A stretch of DNA of 64,000 nt from Sipunculus nudus (taxonomy: Eukaryota > Annelida > Sipuncula > Golfingiida > Sipunculidae), in NCBI GenBank assembly GCA_026874595.1, contig CM049308.1:75005124-75069123 (forward strand), read 5' to 3'. A program made the position numbers and the translations under genes. Positions within the stretch are counted from its first letter, which is position 1. Every line of letters starts with the position of its first letter. Shown here one piece after another: positions 1-11,419 of this stretch. The notes under the pieces were generated by a model. That model saw nothing but the letters and a program-made list of their open reading frames with translations. It was not told the origin of the DNA and ran no database searches.

Positions 1-195
1 CGTTTTACCCACCTGCATTTTATTACAATATGGGCCGTTTTACCCACTAGCGATTTTATTACAATATGGGCAGGGTATGGTTATTACAATATGGGCCGTT
101 TTTTATTACATTATGGGCCATTATTACATTATGGGTCGTTTTTATTACAATATGTGCCGTTATTACATTATTGGCCGGTTATTACATTATGGGTT
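1..195. repeat. Minisatellite, TTATTACAATATGGGCCG-type units
   Basis: About eight degenerate units built on TTATTACAATATGGG, often followed by CCGTTTT, with spacing that varies from roughly 20 to 35 bp. The array continues past the left edge of the window. It is open in one frame only because the units contain no stop; no gene is inferred. Confidence 0.75.
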
Positions 196-299
196 GTAAC
201 AAGAGGCCTCTGCATCGCTGCGTCGTATGCATAAAGCGCAAAATAAAAAAAGTAAACCCGCTACCAGTGTAAGAACTGCCCAACAAAACCGGGACTCAT

Positions 300-535
300 T
301 TTTAGCTCATCTGACTGTAAGTCATCTGAGCTATAGTCGTGGTCCATTGTCCGTCGGCTGTCCGTCCGTCCGTCCGTCCGTCCATTAAACTGGCACGTTT
401 TGAAACCGTTGTACCTACGAATCTGAAATTCGGCATACTGTGAGATATCCCCAAAAGCTCGAAAATAGGGTCACTAGGACTTCGTTCCTTCGAGATATAA
501 AGGAAAAACCTCCGTTTTCCATTAAAAACCATTGT
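300..535. repeat. Dispersed repeat copy with (GTCC)n tract
   Basis: Begins with TTTTTAGCTCATCTGACTG and contains a short (GTCC)n run at about 358-383. The TTTAGCTCAGCTGACTG signature and GTCC tracts recur near 17930, 18355, 18748, 51000, 52563 and, inverted, near 61585-61612. This marks one interspersed family scattered through the window. Confidence 0.55.
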
Positions 536-2400
536 TACACTACAAGACTAATATCAAAACCACTGAACTGATATTTATCATTTTTAATATGTTTATTCCC
601 CTTATATTTCCTATATACATACCAGAAACTAGTTCAATATTTGTTAAAATTCTTGAAGTTATGGGCCCGAACATATTGCACTCTGTAAAAAATCAGGAAA
701 TATATATACTCCCACAACTTGAGAATTGCCTATGCTAGAGACTTTTTTCAGGTATATGACTTTATTTAATCAAGATTCCATGTTATACCCAAATCTGAAT
801 TTTTCAAATATCATAATTTATTAACATAAATATAAAATCAGTACCTTCAATTTTGCCCAGATTTGACCATGGCACATTTTTTCCCCCTTTAACTGCTGTG
901 GATTTAATTTTCACAGCATGTTTTTATAAGCACTTCAACTGTTAACATCTGAAAATGGAAACCAGTTGATCAAAAACTGCAGATTTTATTCAAGTCTTCA
1001 AGCACCATGTAAAGAATTGTTTAGATCTAGCTAGTGTTATGCAGTTTACTATAGAGCTCAGCTCCCGAGCTTCCCGGGCCATGTTCAAAATTTTTGCGAC
1101 AAGTAAGCGACACTTTGGGAATCACGCGAGGAATGTTTTAAGACTATTTTGAGACTCTCCCGCGAATGAAATCGCAATTCATCGCAAAGCTGTCGCAGCC
1201 AAGAGAGGTAAGGCTTATGGAAATAATCAAAATTTATATTGTTGGTTCCTTTTTTTTCAGTTAATAAAATTAAACTTGCCCATCTCTAGTTTTCGCCTTG
1301 TATTATTTATAGGGTGTTCTTATCCTTGGGTTATTTCTTACACATATAATGGTTTCATAGCTGAGTTTGCTTTCATTTTTTTCTGATACATTTTAAAAAA
1401 AATAAAAATAATCGAATATGATTAGAATCAGATCTTAGACAAGTTCTCATTATGATTTCTATAATGTTAATAATTGTCATAAGACTCTTGCTATGTCTAG
1501 TGACTAGATTGATGTGAGAGTAGTCCAAAGTGAATATAATAGTTTTATTTTTTAAATAAAAATTAAAGCCATAAAACCAGGTAATTATAATCATTATTTA
1601 AATTTGTGAATTTTGTATATTCTGGATTATCAACAACTTTATTCGGCTGAAACTGAATAAATACCAGACATGGTGCGAATACTTTGCAAATGTATTTTAA
1701 TACAAATATGAATAAGTCATGCATAAGAATAGGAATACAGGTAAAAATGAAAGTATTTGAATACAAATGCAGATACTTTCAAAATGTATTCATGAATGCT
1801 TTCATGAATATATTCTATAATATTATTTTAATAAATATTTATTTCAATCATATTATTTTAAAAAAATCAGATGATGCTGTTTTTATTTTTAATTTAAATT
1901 ATATTTGACAATATTTGTTATTAATTTTTAATAAATAGTTAAACTCGTATATCATTTGTGCTGGTGCTACTCTTGGATAGGGATAACCTATAATTATAAA
2001 ATAACAGTAAACTCATGTGCAAAAAGCATTATTAACATAACTGATAAAAGAAATGATAACTGATAAAAGAATGTGGATAAAATTATATGGCCAAGTCAAA
2101 ACCTCTGTGACAATAACACTCCATTTGTAATTAATATAAATGACATCAATCCTCTTCCCTGTCTCCGATGATACTATCAAAATCTTACATAAGCTAAACA
2201 CCAACAACTCATAATACAGCTTTATTTCCACACAAAACCAGCATGTGCCTCGTTTCAAAATCATATTTTCTGATCATATATAACAGCTGAGCCCCGTGAC
2301 CCATGGATCCCTTGTCTATTCCTTTCTGCGATAAATACCATACATGCTGAAGCTGATATGTCGAATATAATATGTGATTCGGTTATACCGCTCCATCTCT
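536..2400. other. AT-rich intergenic DNA, nothing recognised
   Basis: No open frame looks like an exon of a known family. There is a short GC-richer patch near 1060-1200. A phrase near 2285-2315 (CTGAGCCCCGTGACCCATGG) resembles the tail of the dispersed repeat seen near 12848 and 52737. Confidence 0.5.
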
Positions 2401-2504
2401 CGATATATATGTATATATATATTTATATATACATAACTTTATATATATAAATATAAATTATATAGTATACTAAATATACATGGCATATATCTATTGACTG
2501 TGTG

Positions 2505-2563
<59 letters not shown>

Positions 2564-2763
2564 TATATAGATCTTATATACTTATATATAAATAGGTATA
2601 TTATTTATTTATTTTGTATAAAATAAAAGTCATGTGTGTGTGTATATATATATGTGTATATATACATGTCACTTATTCACATATATATTATATATTATAC
2701 ATATAAATTCTATATATCTAATATATCATATATAAATATATATAAATTATTCATGCACAGTTT

Positions 2764-2843
<80 letters not shown>

Positions 2844-2845
2844 TT
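2401..2845. repeat. (AT)n microsatellite cluster
   Basis: Long alternating AT tracts at about 2507-2560, 2768-2796 and 2814-2840, joined by imperfect AT-rich DNA. The reading frames across it encode only Tyr/Ile strings and are not genes. Confidence 0.9.
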
Positions 2846-3118
2846 CATGCACATTTGGATATGTTTATAGTCTTTATGCGTGTGTGAACGTAAATGCGAT
2901 GAGACCATGCAGCACTGCTCAGTGCCCAACTTCACACCTCCCCTGAGTTTTATTTTACCCTGTGTTATCGCAAGTCGCGGCTTCTTATCAGGTAATCAGC
3001 ACCTAGTCTTGATACCATTGCAGCTCTCGGGGTTGCTGGGCTCCATGTGTATGGTCCTGGCACTAGGGCTGAACATGGGCTTAGCTGTAAATGTGTTAAC
3101 ATTTCATAGGGACGTGCA

Positions 3119-3480
3119 TAGGGCTGTATCAATATATCGATATATCGAAACGAATCGATACACGGCGTCGATACGATAACCGAAATGCGTTGCATGCTGT
3201 ATTGGACGTATCGATTGATTGCTAAAGAATAGGGATGTAACTCTTACTTTAATATAACCGTGACGATTTATAAATCTAAATACACTGTATATTTGTTGCT
3301 TTGGCTTTTAAGACCTGTCAATAAATGTATATACGCATGCACGTCAGTACTTCCATAACAAACAGGCGCATGTGAGCGATAAAAAAAGAATGATACTGAC
3401 GTTCCTCTTTATTATTGTAATTGATATTCACATCGCATATTTTTATTAGGAATAAGGTACATTCACGTATATATCCTATA

Positions 3481-3523
<43 letters not shown>

Positions 3524-4114
3524 AAATATATATATATATATATATATATAAATTCTGTGCACTTATTCGTTTATGATAAATCATTTTATCTCTAACTTTT
3601 TTTATTTACGCAACCGGTCAAAGGTCACTCGGAACTCCCGCGTTCGACAATAGATGCTAAATAAATGGTTAAAGCCTGGAGACAAATCCTATACAAACAT
3701 GAGAGTAACTAATGGGATTCATATTCACAGAACAAAACAGTGTAATTACATGACATAAAAAATACAGCCTATGAACCTCCCCACCTAATGCAATGAAACA
3801 GTGTTTGTGCCTTTTTTTTTTGGGGGGGGGGGTGAAAAAGGCTTTTTGTTAGTCTTGATAAGATAGATTTTGATAATTAAAATCAACTGGTCTGTTTCTT
3901 TATTTAACATCAAGCTTCAGCTGCTTAAGAGCATGGCATACTAAATACGTGGTATGTTAAAATAAAAAAAAACATATAAAAACAAGAAACAGAACTTTTA
4001 TCTAGAAATGATATACAAAGAAAAATGAAACGTATCGTCTATACGTATCGGTATCGAATTAACTGTATCGCAATACGTATTGTACCGGAAGAGGCGGACC
4101 GATACACAGCCCTA
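3119..4114. mobile_element. Non-autonomous hAT-type DNA transposon
   Basis: The element starts TAGGGCTGTATC and ends GATACACAGCCCTA, so the termini are inverted (TAGGGCTGT at both ends). It is flanked by a perfect 8-bp direct repeat, GACGTGCA, at 3111-3118 and 4115-4122. An 8-bp target duplication with TA-GGG termini is the hallmark of the hAT superfamily. The 996-bp interior has no transposase frame. It has CGATA-rich subterminal DNA at both ends, a (TATC)n/(TA)n tract at about 3478-3550 and a short poly-G at 3820-3832. It probably depends on a hAT transposase supplied from elsewhere. Confidence 0.85.
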
Positions 4115-4605
4115 GACGTGCACTATATTGTTTAGGTCGACATATTCACAGAGACACGCACAGCGTATACACATCATGTAAATGATAATCAAATAATGCT
4201 TTCTCGGCCAAAAATGGTATAGTTTTCAGCACTGTAATTGTTCCTTTTATCCTCCGAAAACCTATTTTCATCTGTCGCATTCCGGTTTTTCAAAATAGCA
4301 TTCATTCTGATTATATTGAACACTAAATGCACAATCTTCAAAGAGAATTTAACTAAAAGCAATGTAGCCTGCATACCAGCATATTTTCCATAATACCAGC
4401 ATAATTGTGCTATAATGGATCGATGGTCGGAATAGTTAACCCGCGCACCAGACCAATCGTTTAAGTTTTACAAAGGTCCGACGACTTGGAATAGAATAAA
4501 CAGTATAACATACCTTGATCAGAAATAGAAACCTATTGAACAGGTAAACAATAGGAAAGTATTCAACTGACCGTCTGAGAACCCGTACTGACCCTAATTA
4601 GGAAA

Positions 4606-4738
4606 TTGTCTATGAGATTGCAACAGGATAAAGTGCTTGGCTACATGTATTGCCCAACAGACACAACACGATTATCCGCCATATTTCTGTTGGTGATTCT
4701 GGTAAATATAGCGTCATGTTCACGTGATCTTCTGTTAG
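4606..4738 (+). CDS. Lectin exon 1: signal peptide
   Basis: Encodes 44 residues plus one base, ending in a hydrophobic core (about residues 24-34, AIFLLVILVNI) and a small-residue cleavage-like site (ASCS). This is a typical secretory signal. The donor is GTAAGT at 4739. Two in-frame Met codons (residues 1 and 3) could start it. The one leftover G joins the exon at 6618 to make Asp, so phase 1 is kept. Confidence 0.65.
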
Positions 4739-6617
4739 GTAAGTATAAGAATATTAATTTCCTTATAGACACACTTTTATCAATAAAATAATAGTGATAT
4801 TCGATATAGGAAAAAAAAAATACAGGTTATATTTCAGGAAAAATATAAATATGATTTTCAATCTAATAAATTTCATGTATAAGATTACTTATAATATGGA
4901 TTGGATATACAGTGTAAACAATGTCACGTCTGTGTCGGATGTGGAGGTGCCAATAAAATGAGAAACTCATTTTTTTATTAAATAATTATGAGAATACTGG
5001 TGGTTACAATATATTTTTACACGTAGTGCTAAAACTCGCTGAGGCTTAAAAAAGAAATACGGTCTGCACGGGCAGTCAATAGTAGTCTCTCAGTGAAAAT
5101 ACATTTAGGAAGATAATCTGCCGAATAATACAGCAGTTATGTAATATTATAAACTATGATTATATACAGGTTATCGGTTTTGTACACGTTTCAAGGTGTT
5201 TCCAAACATGCAAATGGGATAAAGACCCTGAAAAATCACATTTTCTAAATTTGCACAATAAAGTGAACAATGTTATTAATTTTTTCTCAAAGTAATTTTC
5301 TGAGAGTATTAAGACAATACCATCCTTGTTATGCATCATGATGGCAAAATACATCAATTCAGTTTAATATGAAATATATATCTATTTAAGATCAACTTGA
5401 TGTATTCAATGGCCGAGCGATTATTGGACCGCTCAATCCCCCTCCCACACCCATCTCTTTGCTCGCAACTGAGCGATAATGGGGACTCACCTGCTGAGCG
5501 TGGAGTGTGCGGCCTTGGGAATAAGGTCGATATTAAAAATAAATATCAGATGCAAATCTGTGACCTAGAACTAATACTGTGCCTCGGATACAGCCATTGA
5601 AAACGGGAAAATTAGCAGAAATAGAAAATGTCGGGGGAAAAATAGAAAAAAGGTGATGCTGATAGTTTTGCATTCATGGGGACGTAAAGATATATCCACC
5701 CGAAAAAAATGACCAAATCATGGATATAAAAAAGAAACTCATCAACCGTTATAAAGCCTCACTCCCTATAGGATGAAGCTTAAAAATAATTTTACTCAGA
5801 GAAAAACAATAATTCTGAGACCATCTGTAAACCACCTAACCCTTATCTGTTTCAATAACACATATAAGGGTTAGGTTAGGTATTATTATATTATTTATAC
5901 CAAACTCATATTTGTTGAATTTAGACATTAAATTTAAAATTTTGAACGGGTATTGTACCACCATAAAATACGCGTTGAATTTAGACATTCAATTTAAAAT
6001 TTTGAACGGTTATTGTACCACCATAAAATACGTGTTGGGCTGATTGTTAAATCACGTAAAGGTTAAGTAAACCTATTCCATGTGCGTTTGTTGTGTGATT
6101 GGAGGATTTCACCCAGATCCCAGACTTTGCCCTGATTTGATTGGCTGGTACACGTGTGACATCATAGACTGAATTTTATCAACAACTCAGATCTAGTAAT
6201 GCATGTTGTTTTTATTCTCTGCTGAAAATTTGGGACTGACAGAGGCGGAAATACTGTGCTTTTACTGAGATCTAGAATTTTTAGTCATAGGGGATTTCCC
6301 AGTGTGTGACGTCACTGCCGATTTGACAGTGCTCATAGATGTGTCCATAGTTTTTGAACATATCACACAACCTCATGTTTTAAGTGGAAAAATAGATAGA
6401 AAAAATGTTTTTCCTCCCGGAATTGGGCTCATTTTATGTAAAATCTATATTAATATTTTTTCATAGGCAATTATGTTATATGATAATACAATGAGATTTG
6501 GAATACGTTTGCTTGACCTAAAGCCTTTTTTTCATTGCGCATGTTAAGAGCTATATGCATCAGCTATTGATCTCATTGTTTTCAAGACTATTTTTATACT
6601 ACCTGAAATCTTCTCAG
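4739..6617 (+). other. Lectin intron 1
   Basis: Non-coding between donor GTAAGT (4739) and acceptor TTCTCAG (ends 6617). It holds a 60-bp tandem duplication (5914-6033, listed separately) and otherwise AT-rich sequence with no recognised feature. Confidence 0.5.
5914..6033. repeat. 60-bp tandem duplication
   Basis: Two head-to-tail copies (5914-5973, 5974-6033) starting GTTGAATTTAGACATT, differing at only a few positions. They lie in the first intron of the lectin gene. Low divergence suggests a fairly recent duplication. Confidence 0.9.
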
Positions 6618-6836
6618 ACTCCTGTAAAGATGGATGGAGCGGTTACGAAGAAAATTGTTACAAGCCAGTGAAAAAGCTGTCGACCTGGAGCGACGTTTGG
6701 GATGACTGTAGATCCAGAAACAGCAGTTTAGTTGATATCCTCTCTCATCACCAGTTCCAGTTCATACTGAAATTGGTTTCCGGATTTGCTCCTATTTATC
6801 AATATTTCTGGACCGCAGGGAACGATAAGGACGGAG
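6618..6836 (+). CDS. Lectin exon 2: first half of C-type lectin domain 1
   Basis: Acceptor TTCTCAG, donor GTATGT, length 219 nt, phase 1 at both ends. The product begins DSCKDGWSGYEENCY, giving the extra N-terminal disulfide pair of the long-form lectin fold. It continues through the helix region with Cys (WDDCRSRNSSLVDI) and ends in W-T-A-G-N-D, the conserved beta-strand before the loop region. All expected cysteines for this half are present. Confidence 0.85.
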
Positions 6837-7269
6837 GTATGTGTAGAGTAAAGCAAAATTACATAAATAGGACCTATCTGAAAGACCACCTGTCACAGGT
6901 CTGGTAAGACAACCCTTGAGTGAATTGAAAATATTCAATAATAATTGACCTCTTTAATAAGAGCACCTGTAATTGAAGACCTATTTTGGCCAGTTCCACT
7001 TGTGGTTTTTAATACACAGGTTTCACTGTAATTTAAAGTAAGTCTAAAGGTGTTTTAGTCCAGAGGCAAATTTGAAGCATTAGGCAACAGAGATGATAAG
7101 CACGGAGCACATAATAAGGAAAGCGCCAAGGAGAGGGGAGGGCATGTGTTAAAAAAATAGATCCTCTTTATGTTTTGCGAAACTGTGAACCAAACAAATA
7201 CAGTAGAACAAAACATCATCTTAGATATATTCGTATATTCATTATGAAATGATAAAGAATCAGTTGGTA

Positions 7270-8290
7270 ATCTATCTCAGAACTGTATCTGGTACAAGCA
7301 TCAGGCAAGTACAACATTATTGATCAGATGCGTATAAGTATCAGGCAATAACGTTATTGATCAGGTTTCCACATGTGTCAGACTAATGTTATTGATCAGG
7401 TTTCCACATGTATCAGGCAAGAGTAACGTTACTGATCAAGTGTGTACATGTATTAGGCACCAGTACCATTATTGATAAGATTTCCACATGTATCAGGCAA
7501 GAGTAACGTTATTAATCAGGTGTGCATTTGTATCAGGCAAGAGTAACGTTATAGATTAGGCGGCACATTATTTGTGCACAAGTTTCAGGCAAAAGTAACC
7601 TGCGTGCACATGTATGAAGCATGACCGGCGTTATTGGTCAGATGCGTATTAGTATCGGGCTAGAGTAATGTTATTGATCAGGTTTCATATGTATCAGGCA
7701 ACAGCAACGTCCTTCATCAGGTTTTCACATGTATCAGGCAAAAGTAATGTTATAGATCAGGTGTGAATATGTATCAGACACCAGTAACGTTATTGATAAG
7801 GTTTCCATATGAATCAGGCAAGAGTAATGTTATTGGTCAAGTGTGCACATGAATCAGGCAAGAGTAGCGTTATTTATCAGGTGTGCACATGTATCGGGCA
7901 ATAGTAACATTAACGATCAGGTTTCCACATATGTCAGGCAAGAGTAACGTTATTGATCAAATGTGTACATGTATCAGACAACAGTGACGTTTTTGATCAG
8001 GTATACACATATATTAGGCAAGAGTAACGTCATAGATCAGATGTGCACAGGTATTAGGCAACAGTAACATTATTGATCAGATGTGCACAAGTATCAGGCA
8101 ATAGTAACGTTATTGATCAGGTTTCCACATGTCAGGCACGGGTATATATCGCTATTGATGAAGTGTGCACATGTATCAGGCAAGAGTAACCTTACTGGTC
8201 AGGTGCATGTGCACATGTATGAGGTATGAGTCACCTTATCGATCAGGTGTGTCAAGGTATCATGCAGGGTTAACATTAGGGATCACGTGT
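7270..8290. repeat. Approx. 40-bp minisatellite inside lectin intron 2
   Basis: About 24 diverged units of 40-42 bp, each containing TATTGATCAGGT, a C/T-ACATG core and TATCAGGCAAGAGTAACG. The array occupies most of the intron between the two halves of lectin domain 1. The palindrome TGATCA recurs once per unit. Unit-to-unit divergence (GTGTGCACATG against TTTCCACATG types) suggests an old array with higher-order mixing. Confidence 0.9.
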
Positions 8291-8325
8291 TTCATGCTTG
8301 ATAGTGTAACACTTGTTTTACATAG

Positions 8326-8508
8326 ACGGTGTATGGCACTGGTTGGATAGAAATCACGAAATATGGAGTAACTGGGCTCCCAAAGAGCCAAACGGTGGAA
8401 GAGGAGAAAACTGCATGCACATTTATTTGATGCCGAAATCAAAACGCATGAAATGGAACGATGCTTCATGTGAATGGAAATTTCCTTATCTATGTGGAAA
8501 AGAACAAG
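8326..8508 (+). CDS. Lectin exon 3: second half of lectin domain 1, EPN/WND
   Basis: Acceptor TTTTACATAG, donor GTAAGA, 183 nt, phase 1 to 1. Encodes DGVWHW, then SNWAPKEPNGG, GENC, KWNDASC and PYLC. The EPN triplet, the acidic residue before Cys (GENC) and WND together form the canonical calcium site 2. In the family, EPN predicts mannose-type specificity. Both closing cysteines are present, so domain 1 should fold and bind calcium. Confidence 0.88.
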
Positions 8509-8828
8509 GTAAGAAGCCTTACGTCTACTTTAATTTTCTACATATTATAATACTGTCATGCACAACAAGGACAAAGGAAACAGAATCATTCCCTTCTCAA
8601 TTTCTGTCTTGTAGTTTGTTTTCTGAAGGATAAATCTCATTCTCATTTTGCCGATTATTTTTCTCTTTTTGGAAAAAATATAAGTGAAGTTAGGATTCGG
8701 GAAAAAGTGTAAGTTCGAATCATTTTAATAATTCTTAATTGAGAAACTTTTGAAATATAGATGTAGGTTTAACCTATGAGAAGGAGATAAAGGGCAATAT
8801 TAACGTTGGATTGTGTTGTTTGGATCAG

Positions 8829-9056
8829 TGGTTTGTGACACTGGGTGGTACAGAGTCAATTCTATCTGCTACAAATTGACTACAACAAAGTTACCATGGT
8901 ATGAAGCAAGGCGACAATGTGCAAAAAAGAAAAGTCAATTAGCGGAAGTCACCTCTAAGCAGCCTGACATACTTTCTTTCACAATGTTCCTTGACCTTTG
9001 GTTTCCTGAAAAGCTAATCGCACACGCTTGGGTTGGAGGCAACGACATTGAGAAAG
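8829..9056 (+). CDS. Lectin exon 4: first half of lectin domain 2
   Basis: Acceptor TTTGGATCAG, donor GTCAGA, 228 nt, phase 1 to 1. Encodes VVCDTGWYRVNSICYKL, ARRQCAKKKSQLAEV and ends AWVGGNDIEKG, again a long-form domain with the expected cysteines and a W-V-G-G-N-D strand. It matches exon 2 in position and phase, so the two domains are tandem duplicates. Confidence 0.82.
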
Positions 9057-9210
9057 GTCAGAAAAACTCATTTATACACAACATCACGAATACATTCGTT
9101 GTTATTGTATGTGCATGGTAACCCAAAAACAATAAATACAACATAACATGTATCCTAATTAATGAATATTTATTTACGATTAGGTCTTACACTTTTATTT
9201 TGTTATGCTG

Positions 9211-9212
<2 letters not shown>

Positions 9213-9288
<76 letters not shown>

Positions 9289-9290
9289 CT
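9213..9290. repeat. (AT)n microsatellite at a lectin exon border
   Basis: About 70 bp of alternating AT directly before the second half of lectin domain 2. It occupies the place where the acceptor and the first codons (the expected Asp-Gly) should lie. Confidence 0.92.
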
Positions 9291-9292
9291 AA

Positions 9293-9475
9293 CTCTCTTT
9301 CACTTGGGTTCGGACTGGTAAAAAACGTGTGCCATGGACCCACTGGGCTTTAGGTGAGCCCTCTAAAGGAGACATGAACCATGCCTGAAACTTTATAATG
9401 GCGGCAAACTTGCAAATTCCACATGGAGCAGTGATAAGTGTATATCTACCTACAGCTACATATGTTACAAACAAA
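9293..9475 (+). pseudogene. Damaged second half of lectin domain 2
   Basis: One frame reads FTWVRTGKKRVPWTHWALGE followed by PSKGDMNH; the next frame continues CLKLYNGGKLANSTWSSDKC and then YSYICYKQ. The frame changes at about 9382 (TGA at 9385-9387 in the first frame). The layout is that of a lectin C-terminal half with EPS in place of EPN and WSSD in place of WND. The phase-1 donor GTGAGA at 9476 is intact. No AG acceptor is visible because the AT microsatellite abuts the exon. Confidence 0.7.
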
Positions 9476-10464
9476 GTGAGATTTTTTATAAAGTGTTTAT
9501 GTATTCCGTAAACAGGTTAATCGTTCTGACAACTCCGGAGGAGTTCTCATTAAAATGTCTGAATGAAATCAGGGTGTTAGAATTAATATACATTAATCAG
9601 AGACGACAATCTTCTTTTCTCCGTGTTCTTAATAAAGAATTCAGCACTGTACCGGGCCCCTACGTATTACAATATTGGTTACCCTATTATTTAAGTTACA
9701 TTTTTGGTGTAAATATATTGATATAATTAGCATATACCCTAAAGTCCTGAGTGATGCTAAATTTTATTGATTTTGATGTGGACATTCTAAGAGCCATTAA
9801 AAACTGATCATATGTTATTTACGGAGGTATTTACGCCAGTCGCCATGTTTGTGTGGACTGGCTCCCCGGCTTATAGATAGCAGCTCCATCAATGAGGATA
9901 TTGATAAACTAGTATATTTTTCAAAATTATTAATTTACTTCTTGTTATTTCAAAATTTAACCAATGGGCATACCTTGTCTGTGTTTTACTAGAATAACAT
10001 GTAACTCTACATGTTATTGTTGAATATTAAAAGATCATTCTCGGCTTGTAGTGAGGATTGTACATATCTATCAAAGGTGTCTCGTTTTATTTAACTCCGC
10101 TTGAAAATCATGTATCTGACATATTTTTCGTGACTTTGAAACTTTTATATTATGCTAAAAACGGAACCGGGTGTAAGACAGTATTATCGGCATTTACCAT
10201 AAACATTGCCAATTTGACGGCTATTTTGTCATTTTTAAACTGAGTTAGTATGTGCGTTGAGAAACAACAACAAGCTGTGTAGGACAAAGCATACATTACA
10301 GACCTGGCATTACGCGTCCTAAAATCAGGTCAAGTAGATATGATGTCCCCTTTCACGTGTGGTGATTGCAAATCTTTATGTTATATTCGTGTCGCGAGTT
10401 CAACGCACTCTTGGGGAGCTCTTTAAGATTTATTTTCTGATTTATTTCTTTTTCTTGTTTTTAG

Positions 10465-11396
10465 AAGATCAAAGACAGACGATTACATTGGATCAAAATA
10501 TACCTCAACTACGGAATATGAAAATTGAAACAAATCCAGCTATTATTGAAAGGCAGTCAGTGGCAGACAACTCAAGTTCTAATTCATTCACCGCTTTCAC
10601 AACAGACACTAAAGGCCAAGCTAGAACAGGCCAAGACAGGCTAAATACAGAAACGTTTACTTGAAATAAAGTTGATGCCAATGAAAAGAAGGGAGAGGAT
10701 GCAAGTTCGGAAGTAACACCAAATGGGAGAGACACCAAAGAAGAACACAAATCCTTCTTCAGAGACGATATAAAAACAAATAAGCCAAAGATACCCCCTA
10801 CACATAATAGCAACGAGAAAGGGTCAGCATTAGAATTGAAGCTCATGATGAAGGGGGCGGCCTCAACAGAAGAAGACAAACAAGAACTGGAACGAACCGC
10901 AAGATCGGAAACGGAAATTACAGTTCACCCAGCTGTTGGCAAAGAATGTCTCCAAAAAAGTTTACCTTTTCCACAGAGAAGGCAAAACAAAATTTCCTTT
11001 TGCAAGCAAGACATTTCTTGGAAAGTTCTAGTGATGAAACCGAATCTGCACTTGGAATGGAAACAAAAGAAACTGGCCGACCATTCCTGCTTCCGGCCCG
11101 AAAAACGACAGATGTTAAATATACCGCCAACAAGGCTCAGAGACAACAACAGATGTGAAGATTATTGTCTCCTCAGAACATCCAAGAGACAAAGCTACGT
11201 TCAAAATCGAGACCGAATCGGAGGAGATATCATTGCTCCCTCCTGACGAGAACACGGCCGAAGCTGAGTACGCCGTCAGTATCGGCTCAGCTTTCGCTAC
11301 ACTAATTTCCATCTTCTTCATCTTCGTTGTTGTGCTCGATGCCAACAACATTGTACGAAGTATAATTTTTACCTACTACAACAACATCAAAACGTT
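10465..11396 (+). pseudogene. Lectin stalk and transmembrane exon, multiply interrupted
   Basis: Acceptor TTGTTTTTAG at 10464 gives phase 1, matching the preceding exon. A hydrophilic Ser/Thr/Glu/Lys-rich stalk follows. It meets an in-frame TGA at 10662-10664 and continues open in the same frame to about 10940. The plausible frame then moves twice (near 10950, in a run of A, and near 11150). The last frame encodes SISGSAFATL-like small residues and a hydrophobic span (about 11273-11332, core ATLISIFFIFVVVL) that looks like a single membrane helix, then DANNIVR. The order ectodomain, stalk, membrane helix fits a type I lectin receptor. Confidence 0.5.
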
Positions 11397-11419
11397 TTTT
11401 TTTTGGGACTGAGGTGTCG

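Larger units (their letters stand above)
4606..11396 (+). pseudogene. Two-domain membrane C-type lectin gene, damaged 3' half
   Basis: Exons can be chained by phase: signal peptide (4606-4738), lectin domain 1 (6618-6836, 8326-8508), lectin domain 2 (8829-9056, then about 9293-9475), and stalk plus membrane exon (10465 onward). All junctions used are phase 1, the usual arrangement for shuffled extracellular modules. Domain 1 is intact. Domain 2 has no visible acceptor for its second half and a one-frame shift near 9383. The stalk has a TGA at 10662-10664 and two later frame changes before a transmembrane segment. As it stands the gene could make only a secreted product ending early. Bivalve lectins of this class are pattern-recognition or adhesion proteins; the ligand here is not known. 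Alternatives are assembly indels or a further exon that I have missed. Confidence 0.65.

Noticed and set aside
2636-2935. Open frames across AT microsatellites on both strands
   Set aside because: They encode only Tyr/Ile repeats from (TA)n and are not genes.
5855-5885. Telomere-like GGGTTAGGTTAGG
   Set aside because: Only about two units, interstitial; too short to call.
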